Assembly (NCBI RefSeq): GCF_037201975.1 | Contig: NZ_CP147520.1 | Span: 2,728,001-2,792,000, forward strand | DNA from: Streptomyces sp. TG1A-60 | Lineage (GTDB): Bacteria > Actinomycetota > Actinomycetes > Streptomycetales > Streptomycetaceae | Reading direction: 5' to 3' | Length of the DNA stretch: 64,000 bases | Shown here: in pieces, positions 8,781 to 18,004 of the stretch | Numbering within the stretch: the first letter of the stretch is position 1 | How the letters are laid out: every line of letters begins with the position of its first letter | Made by a program: the position numbers and the translations under genes | The notes under the pieces: generated by a model | Databases searched by the model: none | What the model was told of the DNA's origin: nothing | What the model saw: only the letters and a program-made list of their open reading frames with translations

Positions 8781-8810
8781 CCGCAGATTTCCGCAGATTT
8801 CCGCAGATTT
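8781..8810 (+). repeat. Triplicated 10-bp tandem repeat
   Basis: Three exact copies of CCGCAGATTT directly after the hisN stop, followed by a degenerate fourth beginning CCACTGAT. It is in the 243-bp gap before the CBS gene. Confidence 0.85.
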
Positions 8811-9016
8811 CCACTGATGCGCACGGGCCCCTGCGTGCTATCAGGGCGCCCCCGAACTGACCACGCACGCCCCCTTGTTGACCTCCGCTTTGCCTGCCAC
8901 ATTGAGAGTCCCCCGTTTGTGCACTTGTGCAGTGCTCAAGCAGCGGTCACGAGGCGCCTCCGGCGCCGGGCCTGAGCTATCTGCCCCGGGGAATTCCTAG
9001 GAGGTGGCTGAACTCC

Positions 9017-9409
9017 ATGCTCGTCCGCGACGCCATGAGCACAGTGGTCCTCACCATCGGCCCCGATCACACCCTCCGCCAGGCCGCCGCGCTGATGTCG
9101 GCACGCCGGATCGGCGCGGCCGTCGTCCTCGACCCCGACGCCGGCGGACTCGGCATCCTGACCGAACGCGACGTCCTCAACTCCGTGGGCCTCGGCCAGA
9201 GTCCCGACAGCGAGCGGGTCCACGACCACACCACCACCGACGTCGTGTTCGCCGCGCCGTCCTGGACCCTGGAGGAAGCAGCCCGCGCCATGACCCACGG
9301 CGGTTTCCGCCATCTGATCGTCCTCGACCGCGGCGCTCCCATCGGGATCGTCTCGGTCCGCGACATCATCCGCTGCTGGACACCTGCCCGACAGCACGCA
9401 CCGGCGTAG
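9017..9409 (+). CDS. CBS-pair domain protein
   Basis: A 130-residue cytosolic protein made of two CBS motifs (about 1-55 and 70-125), a module that binds adenine nucleotides and senses energy status. The first motif begins MLVRDAMSTVVLTIGPDHTL and the second contains GGFRHLIVLDRGAPIGIVS. No catalytic domain is attached, so the partner is unknown. The ATG at 9017 is set by a strong AGGAGG at 8999-9004. A hairpin terminator follows, so it is probably a single-gene unit. Confidence 0.85.
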   Translation: MLVRDAMSTVVLTIGPDHTLRQAAALMSARRIGAAVVLDPDAGGLGILTERDVLNSVGLGQSPDSERVHDHTTTDVVFAAPSWTLEEAARAMTHGGFRHLIVLDRGAPIGIVSVRDIIRCWTPARQHAPA

Positions 9410-9440
9410 CCCCCGGCGGGCACACCAGCGCGCGGCACAC

Positions 9441-9478
9441 GGACGGGCCGGAACCTCCTGCGAGATTCCGGCCCGTCC
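9441..9478 (+). terminator. Hairpin terminator after the CBS gene
   Basis: Perfect 13-bp stem (GGACGGGCCGGAA at 9441-9453, complement at 9466-9478), 12-nt loop, 31 bp downstream of the CBS stop codon. Confidence 0.75.
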
Positions 9479-9575
9479 TCAACGACAAGCGGTCCAACCT
9501 TGGCCGGCCGCACAGGGCCTGGACGGCGACCTCCAGGCGCCTGCTGAGCCTCCACCAACGGATTCCGGTCTCATA

Positions 9576-9590
9576 TTGGATAAAATCCAA
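9576..9590. promoter_or_regulatory. Fur-family operator, perfect 15-bp palindrome
   Basis: TTGGAT-AAA-ATCCAA, 67 bp upstream of the Fur-family gene. It is AT-rich within a GC-rich gap and matches the 7-1-7-like symmetry of Fur/PerR boxes. Autoregulation by the adjacent gene is likely. Confidence 0.7.
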
Positions 9591-9656
9591 GTCGAGTCAA
9601 GCTCCAAAGTCACACCTGTTCGGGATCTGTCGCCCCGTGCTGTTAGGCTGACCGGT

Positions 9657-10073
9657 ATGAGTGACCTTCTGGAGCGGCTGCGCGGACGCGGATGGCGTAT
9701 GACCGCGCAGCGACGTGTCGTGGCGGAGGTCCTCGAGGGCGAACACGTCCATCTGACGGCCGACGAGGTACACGCGCGCGCTGTCGCCAAGCTGCCCGAG
9801 ATCTCCCGGGCGACCGTCTACAACACCCTCGGCGAGCTGGTCTCCCTCGGTGAGGTGCTGGAAGTCGCGACGGACAAGCGGGCCAAGCGGTACGACCCGA
9901 ACGCACACCGCCCGCACCATCACCTGGTCTGCGCCCAGTGCGGCACCATCCGCGACGTCCACCCCACCGGCAATCCCCTCACCGACCTCCCCGCCTCCGA
10001 GCGCTTCGGGTTCACCGTCTCGGACGTGGAGGTCACCTACCGGGGCGTCTGCCCGCACTGCGCGGCAGCCTAG
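9657..10073 (+). CDS. catR: Fur family regulator, CatR-like
   Basis: A 138-residue metal-dependent repressor. The N-terminal winged helix spans about 1-80 with recognition helix ISRATVYNTLGEL. The regulatory-metal site HRPHHHLVC follows. Two CxxC pairs (C92/C95 and C132/C135) should hold structural zinc. Streptomyces CatR is a peroxide-sensing Fur homologue controlling a catalase gene and itself. The call rests on overall similarity and chromosomal setting, and no catalase gene is in this window. A perfect TTGGAT-AAA-ATCCAA palindrome lies upstream. The ATG at 9657 has no Shine-Dalgarno, and a TAGGCT-like -10 ends only about 8 bp before it, so the transcript may be leaderless. Confidence 0.75.
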   Translation: MSDLLERLRGRGWRMTAQRRVVAEVLEGEHVHLTADEVHARAVAKLPEISRATVYNTLGELVSLGEVLEVATDKRAKRYDPNAHRPHHHLVCAQCGTIRDVHPTGNPLTDLPASERFGFTVSDVEVTYRGVCPHCAAA

Positions 10074-10113
10074 TCCCGACGCGCCGGACGCTCCCCGTAC
10101 AGCCAGGTGACAC

Positions 10114-10152
10114 ACTCAGGGCCCGGAACCTTATCGGTTCCGGGCCCTGAGT
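10114..10152. terminator. Bidirectional hairpin terminator
   Basis: Perfect 17-bp stem, ACTCAGGGCCCGGAACC at 10114-10130 with its complement at 10136-10152 and loop TTATC. It sits between the convergent catR-like gene and the initiator tRNA gene and can serve both. Confidence 0.85.
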
Positions 10153-10158
10153 CTTCAG

Positions 10159-10232
10159 TAGCGGGGACAGGATTTGAACCTGCGACCTCTGGGTTATGAG
10201 CCCAGCGAGCTACCGAGCTGCTCCACCCCGCG
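10159..10232 (-). tRNA. tRNA-fMet (CAT), initiator, copy 1
   Basis: Complete 74-nt cloverleaf, anticodon CAT at 10196-10198 (minus strand). Initiator features are visible: no Watson-Crick pair at 1-72 (C1 opposite U72), and three stacked G-C pairs in the anticodon stem (CTGGG-CTCATAA-CCCAG). The 3' CCA is not encoded. Identical to the copy at 12588-12661. Confidence 0.93.
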
Positions 10233-10365
10233 TCGTTGAACCCAACAGTACGTGCACCTCAGGGACCAGCGCAAATCCATTGCGCCCCACGCTCCGTCAT
10301 GGCGCGCCCCCACCCCCTGCCAGCCCCGGCAGAGGCGCACCCCTCGGGTCCGGCCCAGCACGCCC

Positions 10366-12417
10366 TTACGCCGACAACTCGTCCCGCAACGCATCCCGCA
10401 ACCGCGCCGCCCGCTCGGCAACCTCCGCCGGCCCGAGCGCCACGGCCCGGTCGGCCCACCGCTTCCCCTCGACCAGCTCCCCCCGACGCGCGCAGACGAG
10501 GGCAAGCCGCAAAGCCGCCCGCCCATGCCCCGCATCGGCGGCTCGGGCCCACCACACGGCAGCCTCCGGCTCGCTCCCCTCCCGAGCCAGCAGCAGCCCC
10601 AGATTGAACGCACCGTTCCGCGACCCGGACTCCGCCGCCACCCGGTACCACCGCGCCGCCTCGACCACGTCACCGCGCGCCGCCGCCAGCATCCCGACCC
10701 GCACCTGCGCCCGCCGATGCCCCTGCGACGCCGCTCTCTCGTACCACTCCTCGCACTCGTTCTTCTCCCGCACCGGCTCCCCCAGCTCATGCGCGGGCGC
10801 AGGCGGCCGACGCGCGTCGAGCACGGCGGCCAGCCGGTACGCGGCCTCCGCGCTGCCCCCGCCCGCGGCACACCGCAGATGCCGCTCGGCGGCCCGCTCG
10901 TCGCCGTCCCGCAGTCGCGCGATGGCGACCTGGAGCGCCGCCTCGGTGTGCCCGGCGGCGGCTGCCCGCTCGTACCAGACGAGCGCCTTGACGTCGTCGC
11001 CCCGCCCGGCGAACAGGATGCCCAGGTTGAAGGCGGCGTCCACGCTGCCCGCCTCCGCGGCCTTGGAGAACCACGGCTCGGCCCCGGACGCGTCACCGAC
11101 CTGGAGCAGCAGGATGGCCAGCGCGTTCGCGGCCTCCCGGTGCCCGGCGTACGCGGCGCGCCGGTACCACTGCTCGGCCTGCGCGGTCCGCCCCTGCTCG
11201 GCACAGAGCAGCCCGAGGTTGTAGGCGCCGTTGATGTCACCGGCGTCCATCGCGGCCCGGTACCACCGCTCGGCAGTCTGGGTCTCGCCGCGCTCGGCGT
11301 GCAGCGCGCCCAGGGCGTTGGCCGCGTTGCCGTCGCCGTTCTGGGCGGCCCGCAGCCACCACACGGCCGCGCTCTCGGTGTCGCCCGCGTCCCGCAGCAG
11401 GAACCCGAGCGCGCACGCGGCGCGCGGCTCGCCGTCCCTGGCGGAGGTCAGGTACCAGCGCCCGGCCTCCTTGAGCTCGCCGCGCCGCTCCAGGATCGCC
11501 CCGAGGTGCAGCGCGGCCCGCCGGTGCCCGCGCGCGGCGGCCTGGCGGTACCACTGTTCGGCCTCCTCGGCTGCGGTCGGTCCGACACCGTTGTCAGCGT
11601 CGGGCTCCCCCGCGCGGACGGCTGGGGCACGGCCCCCACGGACGACGGGCCGGCCCCCACGGCTCGCGCCGCCGATCTCGAACGCCGCACGTGCGATGCG
11701 GCGCCCCTCGCGCACGGCGGCACGCTCCTCCTGCTCCGCACGCTGGTCCAGTGCCCGCGCGAGCCGGTACGCGGCCTCACGGTGGCCGCGCTGGGCGGCG
11801 ACCCGCATCCACCCCTCGGCAGCGGTGTCGCTGCGGTGCTCCAGCAGGTCGGCGAGGGCGTATGCGCCCAGCGCGTGGCCGTGCTCGGCGGACTGGCGCA
11901 GCCAGTACTCGGCGGCCGGTTCGTCGCCGCGCTCACGGTGGTGGCGACCGAGGGCGTGTGCGGCCGCGGCGGAACCCGCGACAGCGGCGGTCCGCCACCA
12001 GCCGGCCGCCTCGTCGGGGTATCCGCGCTGGTGCAGCAGGACACCCAGGTTGTTGGCGGCGGCGCGGTCCCCGGCGGCGGTGGCGGCGCGCAGATAGGGC
12101 TCGGCCCCGTCGAGGTCACCACGGCGCAGCAGCATGGCGCCGAGGACGCTCATCGCCTCGGTGCCGCCCTTCTCGGCGGCGAGCCGCTGCCGGGCCTCCT
12201 CGACGGCGTCCCCCGTCTCGTCCGGGTCTGCGGACTGCGCGGAGTCGGCCGGCTGCAGCGCACGGCCGGCGGACGCCGTGAGTTCGGCGGTCAGTACGGA
12301 CTCGGCCGAGGACCCGGGCTCGGCGGGCACCACAAAATCGACAGGCGGCGCAAAGTCGGCATGCTGCGCAAACCGCCCTGTCGCCAACAGAGTTGCCTTG
12401 TCCCCCATAACGTCCAT
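10366..12417 (-). CDS. Sel1/TPR-like repeat protein
   Basis: A 683-residue protein made almost entirely of about a dozen Sel1-like repeats of roughly 36 residues. The recurring pattern is A-A-x-LG-x-LL-x-x-RG-x-x-x-x-A-x-x-WYR-x-AA, for example GAYNLGLLCAEQG and WYRRAAYAGHREA. A low-complexity Ala/Asp/Glu-rich N-terminal part (1-75) precedes them. Sel1 solenoids are protein-protein adaptors; the partner is unknown. The ATG at 12417 follows AGGTGG. An ATG four codons later is an alternative. There is no signal peptide or membrane segment. The stop is TAA, uncommon in this genome. It lies between two identical tRNA-fMet genes on the same strand. Confidence 0.85.
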   Translation of the reverse strand: MDVMGDKATLLATGRFAQHADFAPPVDFVVPAEPGSSAESVLTAELTASAGRALQPADSAQSADPDETGDAVEEARQRLAAEKGGTEAMSVLGAMLLRRGDLDGAEPYLRAATAAGDRAAANNLGVLLHQRGYPDEAAGWWRTAAVAGSAAAAHALGRHHRERGDEPAAEYWLRQSAEHGHALGAYALADLLEHRSDTAAEGWMRVAAQRGHREAAYRLARALDQRAEQEERAAVREGRRIARAAFEIGGASRGGRPVVRGGRAPAVRAGEPDADNGVGPTAAEEAEQWYRQAAARGHRRAALHLGAILERRGELKEAGRWYLTSARDGEPRAACALGFLLRDAGDTESAAVWWLRAAQNGDGNAANALGALHAERGETQTAERWYRAAMDAGDINGAYNLGLLCAEQGRTAQAEQWYRRAAYAGHREAANALAILLLQVGDASGAEPWFSKAAEAGSVDAAFNLGILFAGRGDDVKALVWYERAAAAGHTEAALQVAIARLRDGDERAAERHLRCAAGGGSAEAAYRLAAVLDARRPPAPAHELGEPVREKNECEEWYERAASQGHRRAQVRVGMLAAARGDVVEAARWYRVAAESGSRNGAFNLGLLLAREGSEPEAAVWWARAADAGHGRAALRLALVCARRGELVEGKRWADRAVALGPAEVAERAARLRDALRDELSA

Positions 12418-12545
12418 CGTCGCACCACCTGCAACCTGGGTACACCTGGTATACCGCAGCCATTGAGGTCACTACAGCGTTTTGTCGACTTGCCCACAGA
12501 GCGACAAGTCAAACACAGATTTCCCCACTCCCCCTGCAACACGTC

Positions 12546-12579
12546 GAAGGCCCGGATCCTTTGGAGGATCCGGGCCTTC
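12546..12579 (-). terminator. Terminator of the second initiator tRNA gene
   Basis: Perfect 14-bp stem, GAAGGCCCGGATCC at 12546-12559 with complement at 12566-12579, loop of 6 nt, starting 8 bp beyond the tRNA 3' end. Confidence 0.85.
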
Positions 12580-12587
12580 AACTTCAG

Positions 12588-12661
12588 TAGCGGGGACAGG
12601 ATTTGAACCTGCGACCTCTGGGTTATGAGCCCAGCGAGCTACCGAGCTGCTCCACCCCGCG
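12588..12661 (-). tRNA. tRNA-fMet (CAT), initiator, copy 2
   Basis: Identical over all 74 nt to the copy at 10159-10232, including C1/U72 and the G-C-rich anticodon stem. CCA is not encoded. The two copies also share a short 3' trailer (CTGAAG) but diverge beyond it. Confidence 0.93.
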
Positions 12662-12705
12662 CCGTTGCTCAGCAACCGTACCACGGCGCGGGGTGGGACT
12701 CTGAA

Positions 12706-15639
12706 TCAGCCGCCTCCGGAGCCCTCGTCACCGCTCTGGTCGCTGTTCTCGCCGGTGTCGCCGCCGGTCCCGTCGGTCGCGGCCTGTGCCTCCTCGGCAC
12801 GCTTCAGCGCGTCCTCCAGCTCCTGTTGGGCCCGGCCGTACGCCTCCCAGTCGCCGTCCTTGAGCGCCTGCTGGCCCTCGTCGAACGCCTTCTGGGCCTC
12901 CTCCAGGGCCTGTTGGACCGTCGGGTCGCCGGACGTCGGCGGCTCGTCGGTGCCCTCGTCGCCGTCGTCCGCCGGTGGCTCGGTGGTGGAACCCTCGGTT
13001 TCGAACACCTTGTTGAGCGCCTCGTCGAGGGTGTCCTCGAAGGCCGTGTTGCCGCCGTAGGTGACCAGGACCTTGCGCAGCAGCGGGTACTTGAGTCCGC
13101 CGCCTCGCACGTAGACGGGCTCCACGTAGAGCAGTCCGCCGTCGAGCGGGACCGTCAGGAGGTTGCCGTACTCGACCTCCGAGTCGCCGCGCCTCAGGAG
13201 ACTGATGGTCTCGGCGATGTCCTGCTCGGAGTTGAACTGGCTCTGGACCTGTTTGGGTCCCTCGATGGCCTCGCTCGTCGGCACCTTCAGGATTCTGATC
13301 CTGCCGTAGTCCTTGGTGCCCGCTTCGGCGTTGACCGACATGAAACCGCTGAGGTTGTCACGGCCGTTCGGGGTGAACGTCGTGGTCAGCGAGAATTCCT
13401 GCTCCTGCACACCCGGCATCTTCATGCTCAGGTAGTACGGCGGCACCGCGTTGCCCGAGGTGTTGGTCGGATCGTCCGGGACCTGCCACACCTCACTGCC
13501 ACTGAGGAAGGTGTCGGCGTCCTTGACGTGGTACCGGGTCAACAGCTCGCGCTGGACCTTGAACAGGTCCTGCGGATACCGCAGATGGGCCATCAGCGAG
13601 TCCGAGATGTCGTTCTTCGACTCCACCGTGCCCGGGAATGCCTTCATCCAGGTCTTCAGGACAGGGTCCTGGGTGTCCCACTGGTAGAGCTCGACCTCAC
13701 CCGTGTACGCGTCGACGGTCGCCTTCACCGAGTTGCGGATGTAGTTGACCTGGTTCTCCTGGGCCACCACCGCGCGCTGGCTGTTGTCCGCGGTCAGCGA
13801 GTCGGCCGTCGTGTCGCCCAGGGTGGTGCGGGAGGCGTACGGATAGCCGTTGGTGGTGGTGTACGCGTCGACGATCCACTGGATCTTCCCGTCGACGACG
13901 GCCGGGTAGGCGTCGCCGTCGATCGTCAGCCAGGGGGCGACCGCCTCGACGCGTTCCTTGGGTGTGCGGTTGTACAGGATCCGTGAACCCTCGCCGATGG
14001 CTCCGGAGTAGATGATCTGCGGCTCGTTGAATGCCACCGCGTACGCGGCCCGGTTGACCGGGCTGGAGAGGTTGACCCCGCCGTCGCCCGTGTAGCTGGT
14101 GGTCTTCTCACCGGTGTCGTCGGAGTAGTCGATCTCCTTCTGGGGACCGCCGACGATGGAGTACTGGGTGGTCTTCTCGCCGTAGTAGACCCGCTGCTGG
14201 TACTCGCCCAGTTCGCCCTTGGACGGCAGGTCGGACTCAGTGAACACCGGACGGCCGCCGGAGGTGGCCTCGGTGCCCTTGGCGGCGACCACGCCGAAGC
14301 CGTGGGTGTAGCGGAAGTGGTCGTTGATCCAGTTGTTCTTCGGAATGCCGGCGAGGTTCAGCTCACGCAGGCCGATGACCGTGTCCTGCTCCGAGCCGTC
14401 CTCGCCGCTGTACCGGTCGACGTCCAGGTTGGCGGGGAACGCGTAGTAGTTCCTCATCTGCTGGAGCTGCTGGAACGTCGGTGAGACGACGTTCGGGTCG
14501 AGCATGCGGATGCTCGCCGTGGTGTCGGCGTCCGCGCGGAGCTTGGCCTTGTCGGTGGTGTTGCTGGTGCCCGAGTACTCCTGGACGTCCGTCCCGTCGA
14601 TGCCGTAGGCCTGCCGGGTGGCCACCAGGTTCTTCTCGACATACGGCGCTTCCTTGGCCTGCTCGTTCGGCTGGACCTGGAACTTCTGGACGATCGCCGG
14701 GTACAGCCCGCCGATGAGGATCGCGGAGAGCACCATCAGGCCGAAGCCGATGACCGGCAGCTGCCAGGTGCGCCGCCAGATGGTGGCGAAGAACAGCAGT
14801 GCGCAGATGACGGCGATGCAGAACAGGATCGTCTTGGCCGGCAGATACGCGTTCGCGTCGACGTACCTGAGGCCCGTCCAGTTTCCCGTCGCCTTGAAGT
14901 CGCTGGACTTCACCGCGAGACCGTACCGGTCGAGCCAGTAGGCGACCGCCTTCAGGGCGACGAAGATGCCGATGAGCACCGACAGGTGCCCGGTGGCCGC
15001 GGCCGTGGCGCGCGCGCCCGGGGAGGTGACCCTGAGGCCGCCGTACAGGTAGTGCGTGAGTGCGGCGGCGATCACCGAGAGCACGGCGGCGGCGAAGCCG
15101 AAGCCGAGCAGGAAGCGGTACCAGGGCAGGTCGAAAGCGTAGAAGGCGACGTCCAGGTCGAACTGGGGGTCCTTCTGGCCGAACGGCACTCCGTTGACCC
15201 ACATCAGCCAGGTGCGCCACTGCCCGGAGGCGGAGGCGCCGGCGATGAGGCCCACCAGGGAGGCGATCCCGAGGAGCAGCCACTTCTTGTAGGGCGCGAT
15301 GCCCATGCGGTACCTGTCGAGGCTCTGCTGTTCCATCGACATGGCGCTCAGTGGTGGCCGCAGCCGGTGCGCCAGCCAGATGTTGAAGCCGACCGAGGCC
15401 GACATCAGCAGACCGAAGATGAAGAAGAGCCCGATCTTGGTCCACAGGGTGGTGGTGAAGACGGACGAGTACTTCACCGACCGATACCAGAGCCAGTCCG
15501 TCCAGAACCCCGCGAACATGACGAACGCCATGCCGAGGACGGCAAGGACGCCCAGCGTCATGAGCAGCGTCCGGACACGTCGGGACGGTCGGCCCACTCT
15601 GATTCGCGGCCCCGTCGGGCCTCCGCCGCGGTCCGGCAT
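12706..15639 (-). CDS. UPF0182 family integral membrane protein
   Basis: A 977-residue conserved actinobacterial membrane protein of unknown function. Seven hydrophobic segments fill the first 330 residues, including [17 protein letters not shown] and [16 protein letters not shown] large, mostly extracytoplasmic domain follows (about 330-880). The C-terminus is acidic, Glu/Ala-rich and probably coiled ([19 protein letters not shown]), ending in Gly/Asp/Ser. The ATG at 15639 ([15 protein letters not shown]) is chosen; an in-frame GTG at 15660 adds 7 residues and neither has a clear ribosome-binding site. It diverges from the PPA1309 gene. Confidence 0.9.
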   Translation of the reverse strand: MPDRGGGPTGPRIRVGRPSRRVRTLLMTLGVLAVLGMAFVMFAGFWTDWLWYRSVKYSSVFTTTLWTKIGLFFIFGLLMSASVGFNIWLAHRLRPPLSAMSMEQQSLDRYRMGIAPYKKWLLLGIASLVGLIAGASASGQWRTWLMWVNGVPFGQKDPQFDLDVAFYAFDLPWYRFLLGFGFAAAVLSVIAAALTHYLYGGLRVTSPGARATAAATGHLSVLIGIFVALKAVAYWLDRYGLAVKSSDFKATGNWTGLRYVDANAYLPAKTILFCIAVICALLFFATIWRRTWQLPVIGFGLMVLSAILIGGLYPAIVQKFQVQPNEQAKEAPYVEKNLVATRQAYGIDGTDVQEYSGTSNTTDKAKLRADADTTASIRMLDPNVVSPTFQQLQQMRNYYAFPANLDVDRYSGEDGSEQDTVIGLRELNLAGIPKNNWINDHFRYTHGFGVVAAKGTEATSGGRPVFTESDLPSKGELGEYQQRVYYGEKTTQYSIVGGPQKEIDYSDDTGEKTTSYTGDGGVNLSSPVNRAAYAVAFNEPQIIYSGAIGEGSRILYNRTPKERVEAVAPWLTIDGDAYPAVVDGKIQWIVDAYTTTNGYPYASRTTLGDTTADSLTADNSQRAVVAQENQVNYIRNSVKATVDAYTGEVELYQWDTQDPVLKTWMKAFPGTVESKNDISDSLMAHLRYPQDLFKVQRELLTRYHVKDADTFLSGSEVWQVPDDPTNTSGNAVPPYYLSMKMPGVQEQEFSLTTTFTPNGRDNLSGFMSVNAEAGTKDYGRIRILKVPTSEAIEGPKQVQSQFNSEQDIAETISLLRRGDSEVEYGNLLTVPLDGGLLYVEPVYVRGGGLKYPLLRKVLVTYGGNTAFEDTLDEALNKVFETEGSTTEPPADDGDEGTDEPPTSGDPTVQQALEEAQKAFDEGQQALKDGDWEAYGRAQQELEDALKRAEEAQAATDGTGGDTGENSDQSGDEGSGGG

Positions 15640-15802
15640 CTGGAAAGCCAAGGTGCGCACCTCGAAGTTCGCTGTCGATCCATCAGGCCCGCGTCTACGG
15701 ACCCTCCAGCGGGCCCCATGGTCGTAGGGGCCTCACCTATGCAACTTACTCACGCTTTACTCGGTTCCCAGATCCGGGAACGAACGAGGCAGGATTGTGA
15801 CC

Positions 15803-16345
15803 ATGTCCAACACTCCCATGGCAGCGAACCCCCTCACCCGGGCGGTGCTCGAAATCGACGAGTACGCCTCGGGCCTCGGCTGGGACCAGCCCACTCGCCT
15901 CTTCGCCCTCGTGGATACCGCGCGTCTGCGGTCCCAGGAACCCGCCCTCGCGGCCCAGCTAGGCCTCCAGGACGCGTCCGAGTCCGCGGGCCTCACCCCG
16001 ATCGAGCAGGACGAGATCCCCGCCGGCAAGGCGCTGGACGACTTCCTCGGCACCATCGCCTGGCCCGACGCGGTGGTCGGCTGCGCGCTGACCGTGGAGC
16101 GGCTGATGCTGCCGCCGTCCGCCGAGGCGTCCGTCCCCGAGAACCTCGACGGGTCCCGCCTCACCCAGTGGGTCGCCTCCCACCCGGACCGTCAGGAGGT
16201 CCGTATGACGGTGGCCGTCCTCCGTGACGGCTCCCGCGACTCCGCCCTGCGCCTGCGCGACAAGGACACCCCGACCGAAGTCCTCACCGGCCCCGAACTC
16301 GTACCGGGCCTGGCGGAGGCCCTGTCCGCGACCTTCGTGGACTGA
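15803..16345 (+). CDS. PPA1309 family protein
   Basis: A 180-residue cytosolic protein of the actinobacterial PPA1309 family, function unknown. Recognised from its opening (AVLEIDEYASGLGWDQPTRLFALVDT) and the internal WPDAVVGCALTVERLMLPP. The ATG at 15803 is used; an in-frame GTG 6 bp upstream is possible. It is divergent from UPF0182 and convergent with the PDZ-Lon gene, with a terminator hairpin in the 73-bp gap. The same neighbours recur in other actinobacteria. Confidence 0.8.
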   Translation: MSNTPMAANPLTRAVLEIDEYASGLGWDQPTRLFALVDTARLRSQEPALAAQLGLQDASESAGLTPIEQDEIPAGKALDDFLGTIAWPDAVVGCALTVERLMLPPSAEASVPENLDGSRLTQWVASHPDRQEVRMTVAVLRDGSRDSALRLRDKDTPTEVLTGPELVPGLAEALSATFVD

Positions 16346-16364
16346 TCTCCGGCCGTACGGCGTT

Positions 16365-16393
16365 GGGGGTGCCCCGGCTTCGAGGGCACCCCC
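16365..16393. terminator. Bidirectional terminator between convergent genes
   Basis: Perfect 10-bp stem, GGGGGTGCCC at 16365-16374 and complement at 16384-16393, between the PPA1309 and PDZ-Lon genes. Confidence 0.75.
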
Positions 16394-16418
16394 ACGCGCG
16401 CGTGCACGTCCGTCTGCG

Positions 16419-17516
16419 TCAGCCCTCGATGGTGCACTTCGGCAGGTCGGCGGTGTCGCCGGAGCGGATGTCCTTGAGGGCGCCGAGCGCGTCCTCGATG
16501 GTGTCGACCTTGACGAGGGTGAGTCCGTCCGGGGTGTCCTTGGCGGCCGAGGCGCAGTTGTCCTCGGGCGTCAGGAAGTACTGGGCGCCCTTGTCGCGCG
16601 CGCCGACCGTCTTCATCTCGATGCCGCCGATGGGGCCGACCCTGCCCTCGTCGTCGATCGTGCCGGTGCCGGCCACGAACGTGCCGCCCGTCAGATTGCC
16701 CGGCGTCAGCTTGTCGTAGATACCGAGGGCGAACATCAGTCCGGCGCTCGGGCCGCCGACGTCGGCGAGCTTGATGTCGATGGTGAACGGGAAGGTGTGG
16801 TCGGTTCCGGCGGAGATCCCGACGATGGCCCGCTCCTCGCCCGAGTCGTCGGACCTGGCCGTGGTGATCGTGACCTTCTCGGTCTCGGTCGCCGTCCTGT
16901 TCGCCTTCTCGGCGGCGGCCTGCGCCTTGGCGGGCACGATGACGAAGTCGACGTCCTCGCCCGGCTTGTGCCGGGTGACGAGTTTCGCGACGTCCTCGGG
17001 GACCTTGACCGCCGTACCGTCGACGGACTTGATCACGTCACCGGCGTGCAGCTTGCCCTCTGCCGGGGAGTCCTTGAGGACGGTGGAGACGATCACCCAG
17101 GACTTCACCGGGATGTCCAACTGCTTCAGGGCCGCGACCTTGGCGCTCTCCTGGGACTGGCTGAACTCCTCCGCGTTCTCCTGGGTCGACTGCTCCTCGG
17201 TCTTGCCGTCCGGGTACAGCGTGTCGTGCGGAACGACCTTGTTGTCGTGCGCAAGCCAGCCGTACACGGCCTCGACGAGGTTCATCCTGTAGTCGGCGCT
17301 GGTGACCCTGACCGTCGTCATGTTGAGGTGGCCGGTCGCCGCATACGTCTTACGCCCGGAGATCTGCAGCACCGGCTCGCCGTCGTGCTCCCCGAGCGTG
17401 TTCACCGTCGGCCCCGGTGACATCTCCGCATAAGGCACGGGAATGAACACTCCCGCGCACAGGAGCGCGATCAGCATCAGGGTGGAGGCGAGCATCGTCG
17501 CGGTGCGGCGTGGCAT
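16419..17516 (-). CDS. Membrane-anchored PDZ-Lon (YlbL-type) serine protease
   Basis: A 365-residue secreted or membrane-tethered protease. One N-terminal membrane segment (about 8-26) precedes an extracytoplasmic part. A PDZ domain lies at about 128-200 (VLKDSPAEGKLHAGDVIKSVDG), followed by a Lon-type S16 protease domain. The Ser-Lys catalytic dyad is visible: S257 in GGPSAGLMFAL and K302 in GGIEMKTVGA. Related proteins in firmicutes and mycobacteria act at the cell surface. ATG at 17516. Confidence 0.9.
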   Translation of the reverse strand: MPRRTATMLASTLMLIALLCAGVFIPVPYAEMSPGPTVNTLGEHDGEPVLQISGRKTYAATGHLNMTTVRVTSADYRMNLVEAVYGWLAHDNKVVPHDTLYPDGKTEEQSTQENAEEFSQSQESAKVAALKQLDIPVKSWVIVSTVLKDSPAEGKLHAGDVIKSVDGTAVKVPEDVAKLVTRHKPGEDVDFVIVPAKAQAAAEKANRTATETEKVTITTARSDDSGEERAIVGISAGTDHTFPFTIDIKLADVGGPSAGLMFALGIYDKLTPGNLTGGTFVAGTGTIDDEGRVGPIGGIEMKTVGARDKGAQYFLTPEDNCASAAKDTPDGLTLVKVDTIEDALGALKDIRSGDTADLPKCTIEG

Positions 17517-17600
17517 GGAACGACAGTACGGGACAGGCTATAAGTGCACTGCCGGGGCCGTCCGTCCGGGGCGACGGCGAAGCCGCCCGCGCTGGCCCCT

Positions 17601-17710
17601 GGGGCGTGTTTCGAAAGTCCCACGCGGGCGGCCCTCCGCCTTGCGGCACACCGCACCAGACGCCGCGAGCCCGCCCTCCGGACGGACGACGCTACTTTCG
17701 AAAATCGACC
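17601..17710. repeat. MITE-like dispersed repeat, short copy
   Basis: A 110-bp relative of the element at 6393-6569. It begins GGGGCGTGTTTCGAAAG and ends CTACTTTCGAAAATCGACC, so both ends carry TTTCGAAA. The block CTCCGCCTTGCG through CGGACGACGCTAC is shared with the long copy with few changes, but about 65 bp of the long copy's interior are missing. It ends 2 bp from the stop codon of the adjacent small membrane gene. Confidence 0.7.
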
Positions 17711-17712
17711 TT

Positions 17713-17877
17713 CTAGCCGCCGGAGTGGGACCGCTCCATGGCCTCGCGGAAGCGCGAGTAGCCCGCGAGCTCGGTGCCGTCCTCGATGGTCCTGCGGTTA
17801 CGGCCGACCCAGCCACCCCACAGTCCGGCACCGATCGCAGCCACAAGTGGAATCAGCAACCAGGCGAGCGCCGCCAT
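17713..17877 (-). CDS. Small single-pass membrane protein
   Basis: A 54-residue protein with one N-terminal membrane helix (AALAWLLIPLVAAIGAGLWGGWV), a short basic stop-transfer GRNRR, and a polar tail ending FREAMERSHSGG. Function unknown. The ATG at 17877 is fixed by GGGAGG 6 nt upstream. It has the same strand as, and lies upstream of, the PDZ-Lon gene, with the short MITE-like repeat between them. Confidence 0.7.
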   Translation of the reverse strand: MAALAWLLIPLVAAIGAGLWGGWVGRNRRTIEDGTELAGYSRFREAMERSHSGG

Positions 17878-18004
17878 GCCGACCTCCCAACCCCTCAAGC
17901 GACCGCAACTGACTGATCAGCAGATTATCCGTCTACTCCGTCAACGCTCGCGCCGGGGGGCGGGTTACGCAACCGGAACGCGCACGGATGCATTCCGGTC
18001 GGCT

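Noticed and set aside
10366..12417. CRISPR-like periodicity in the Sel1 gene
   Set aside because: The period is about 108 bp and comes from protein repeats; there are no identical repeats with unique spacers anywhere in the window.
10252..12606. 784-codon plus-strand frame opposite the Sel1 gene
   Set aside because: It spans both tRNA flanks and has no domains; the opposite strand encodes regular Sel1 repeats.
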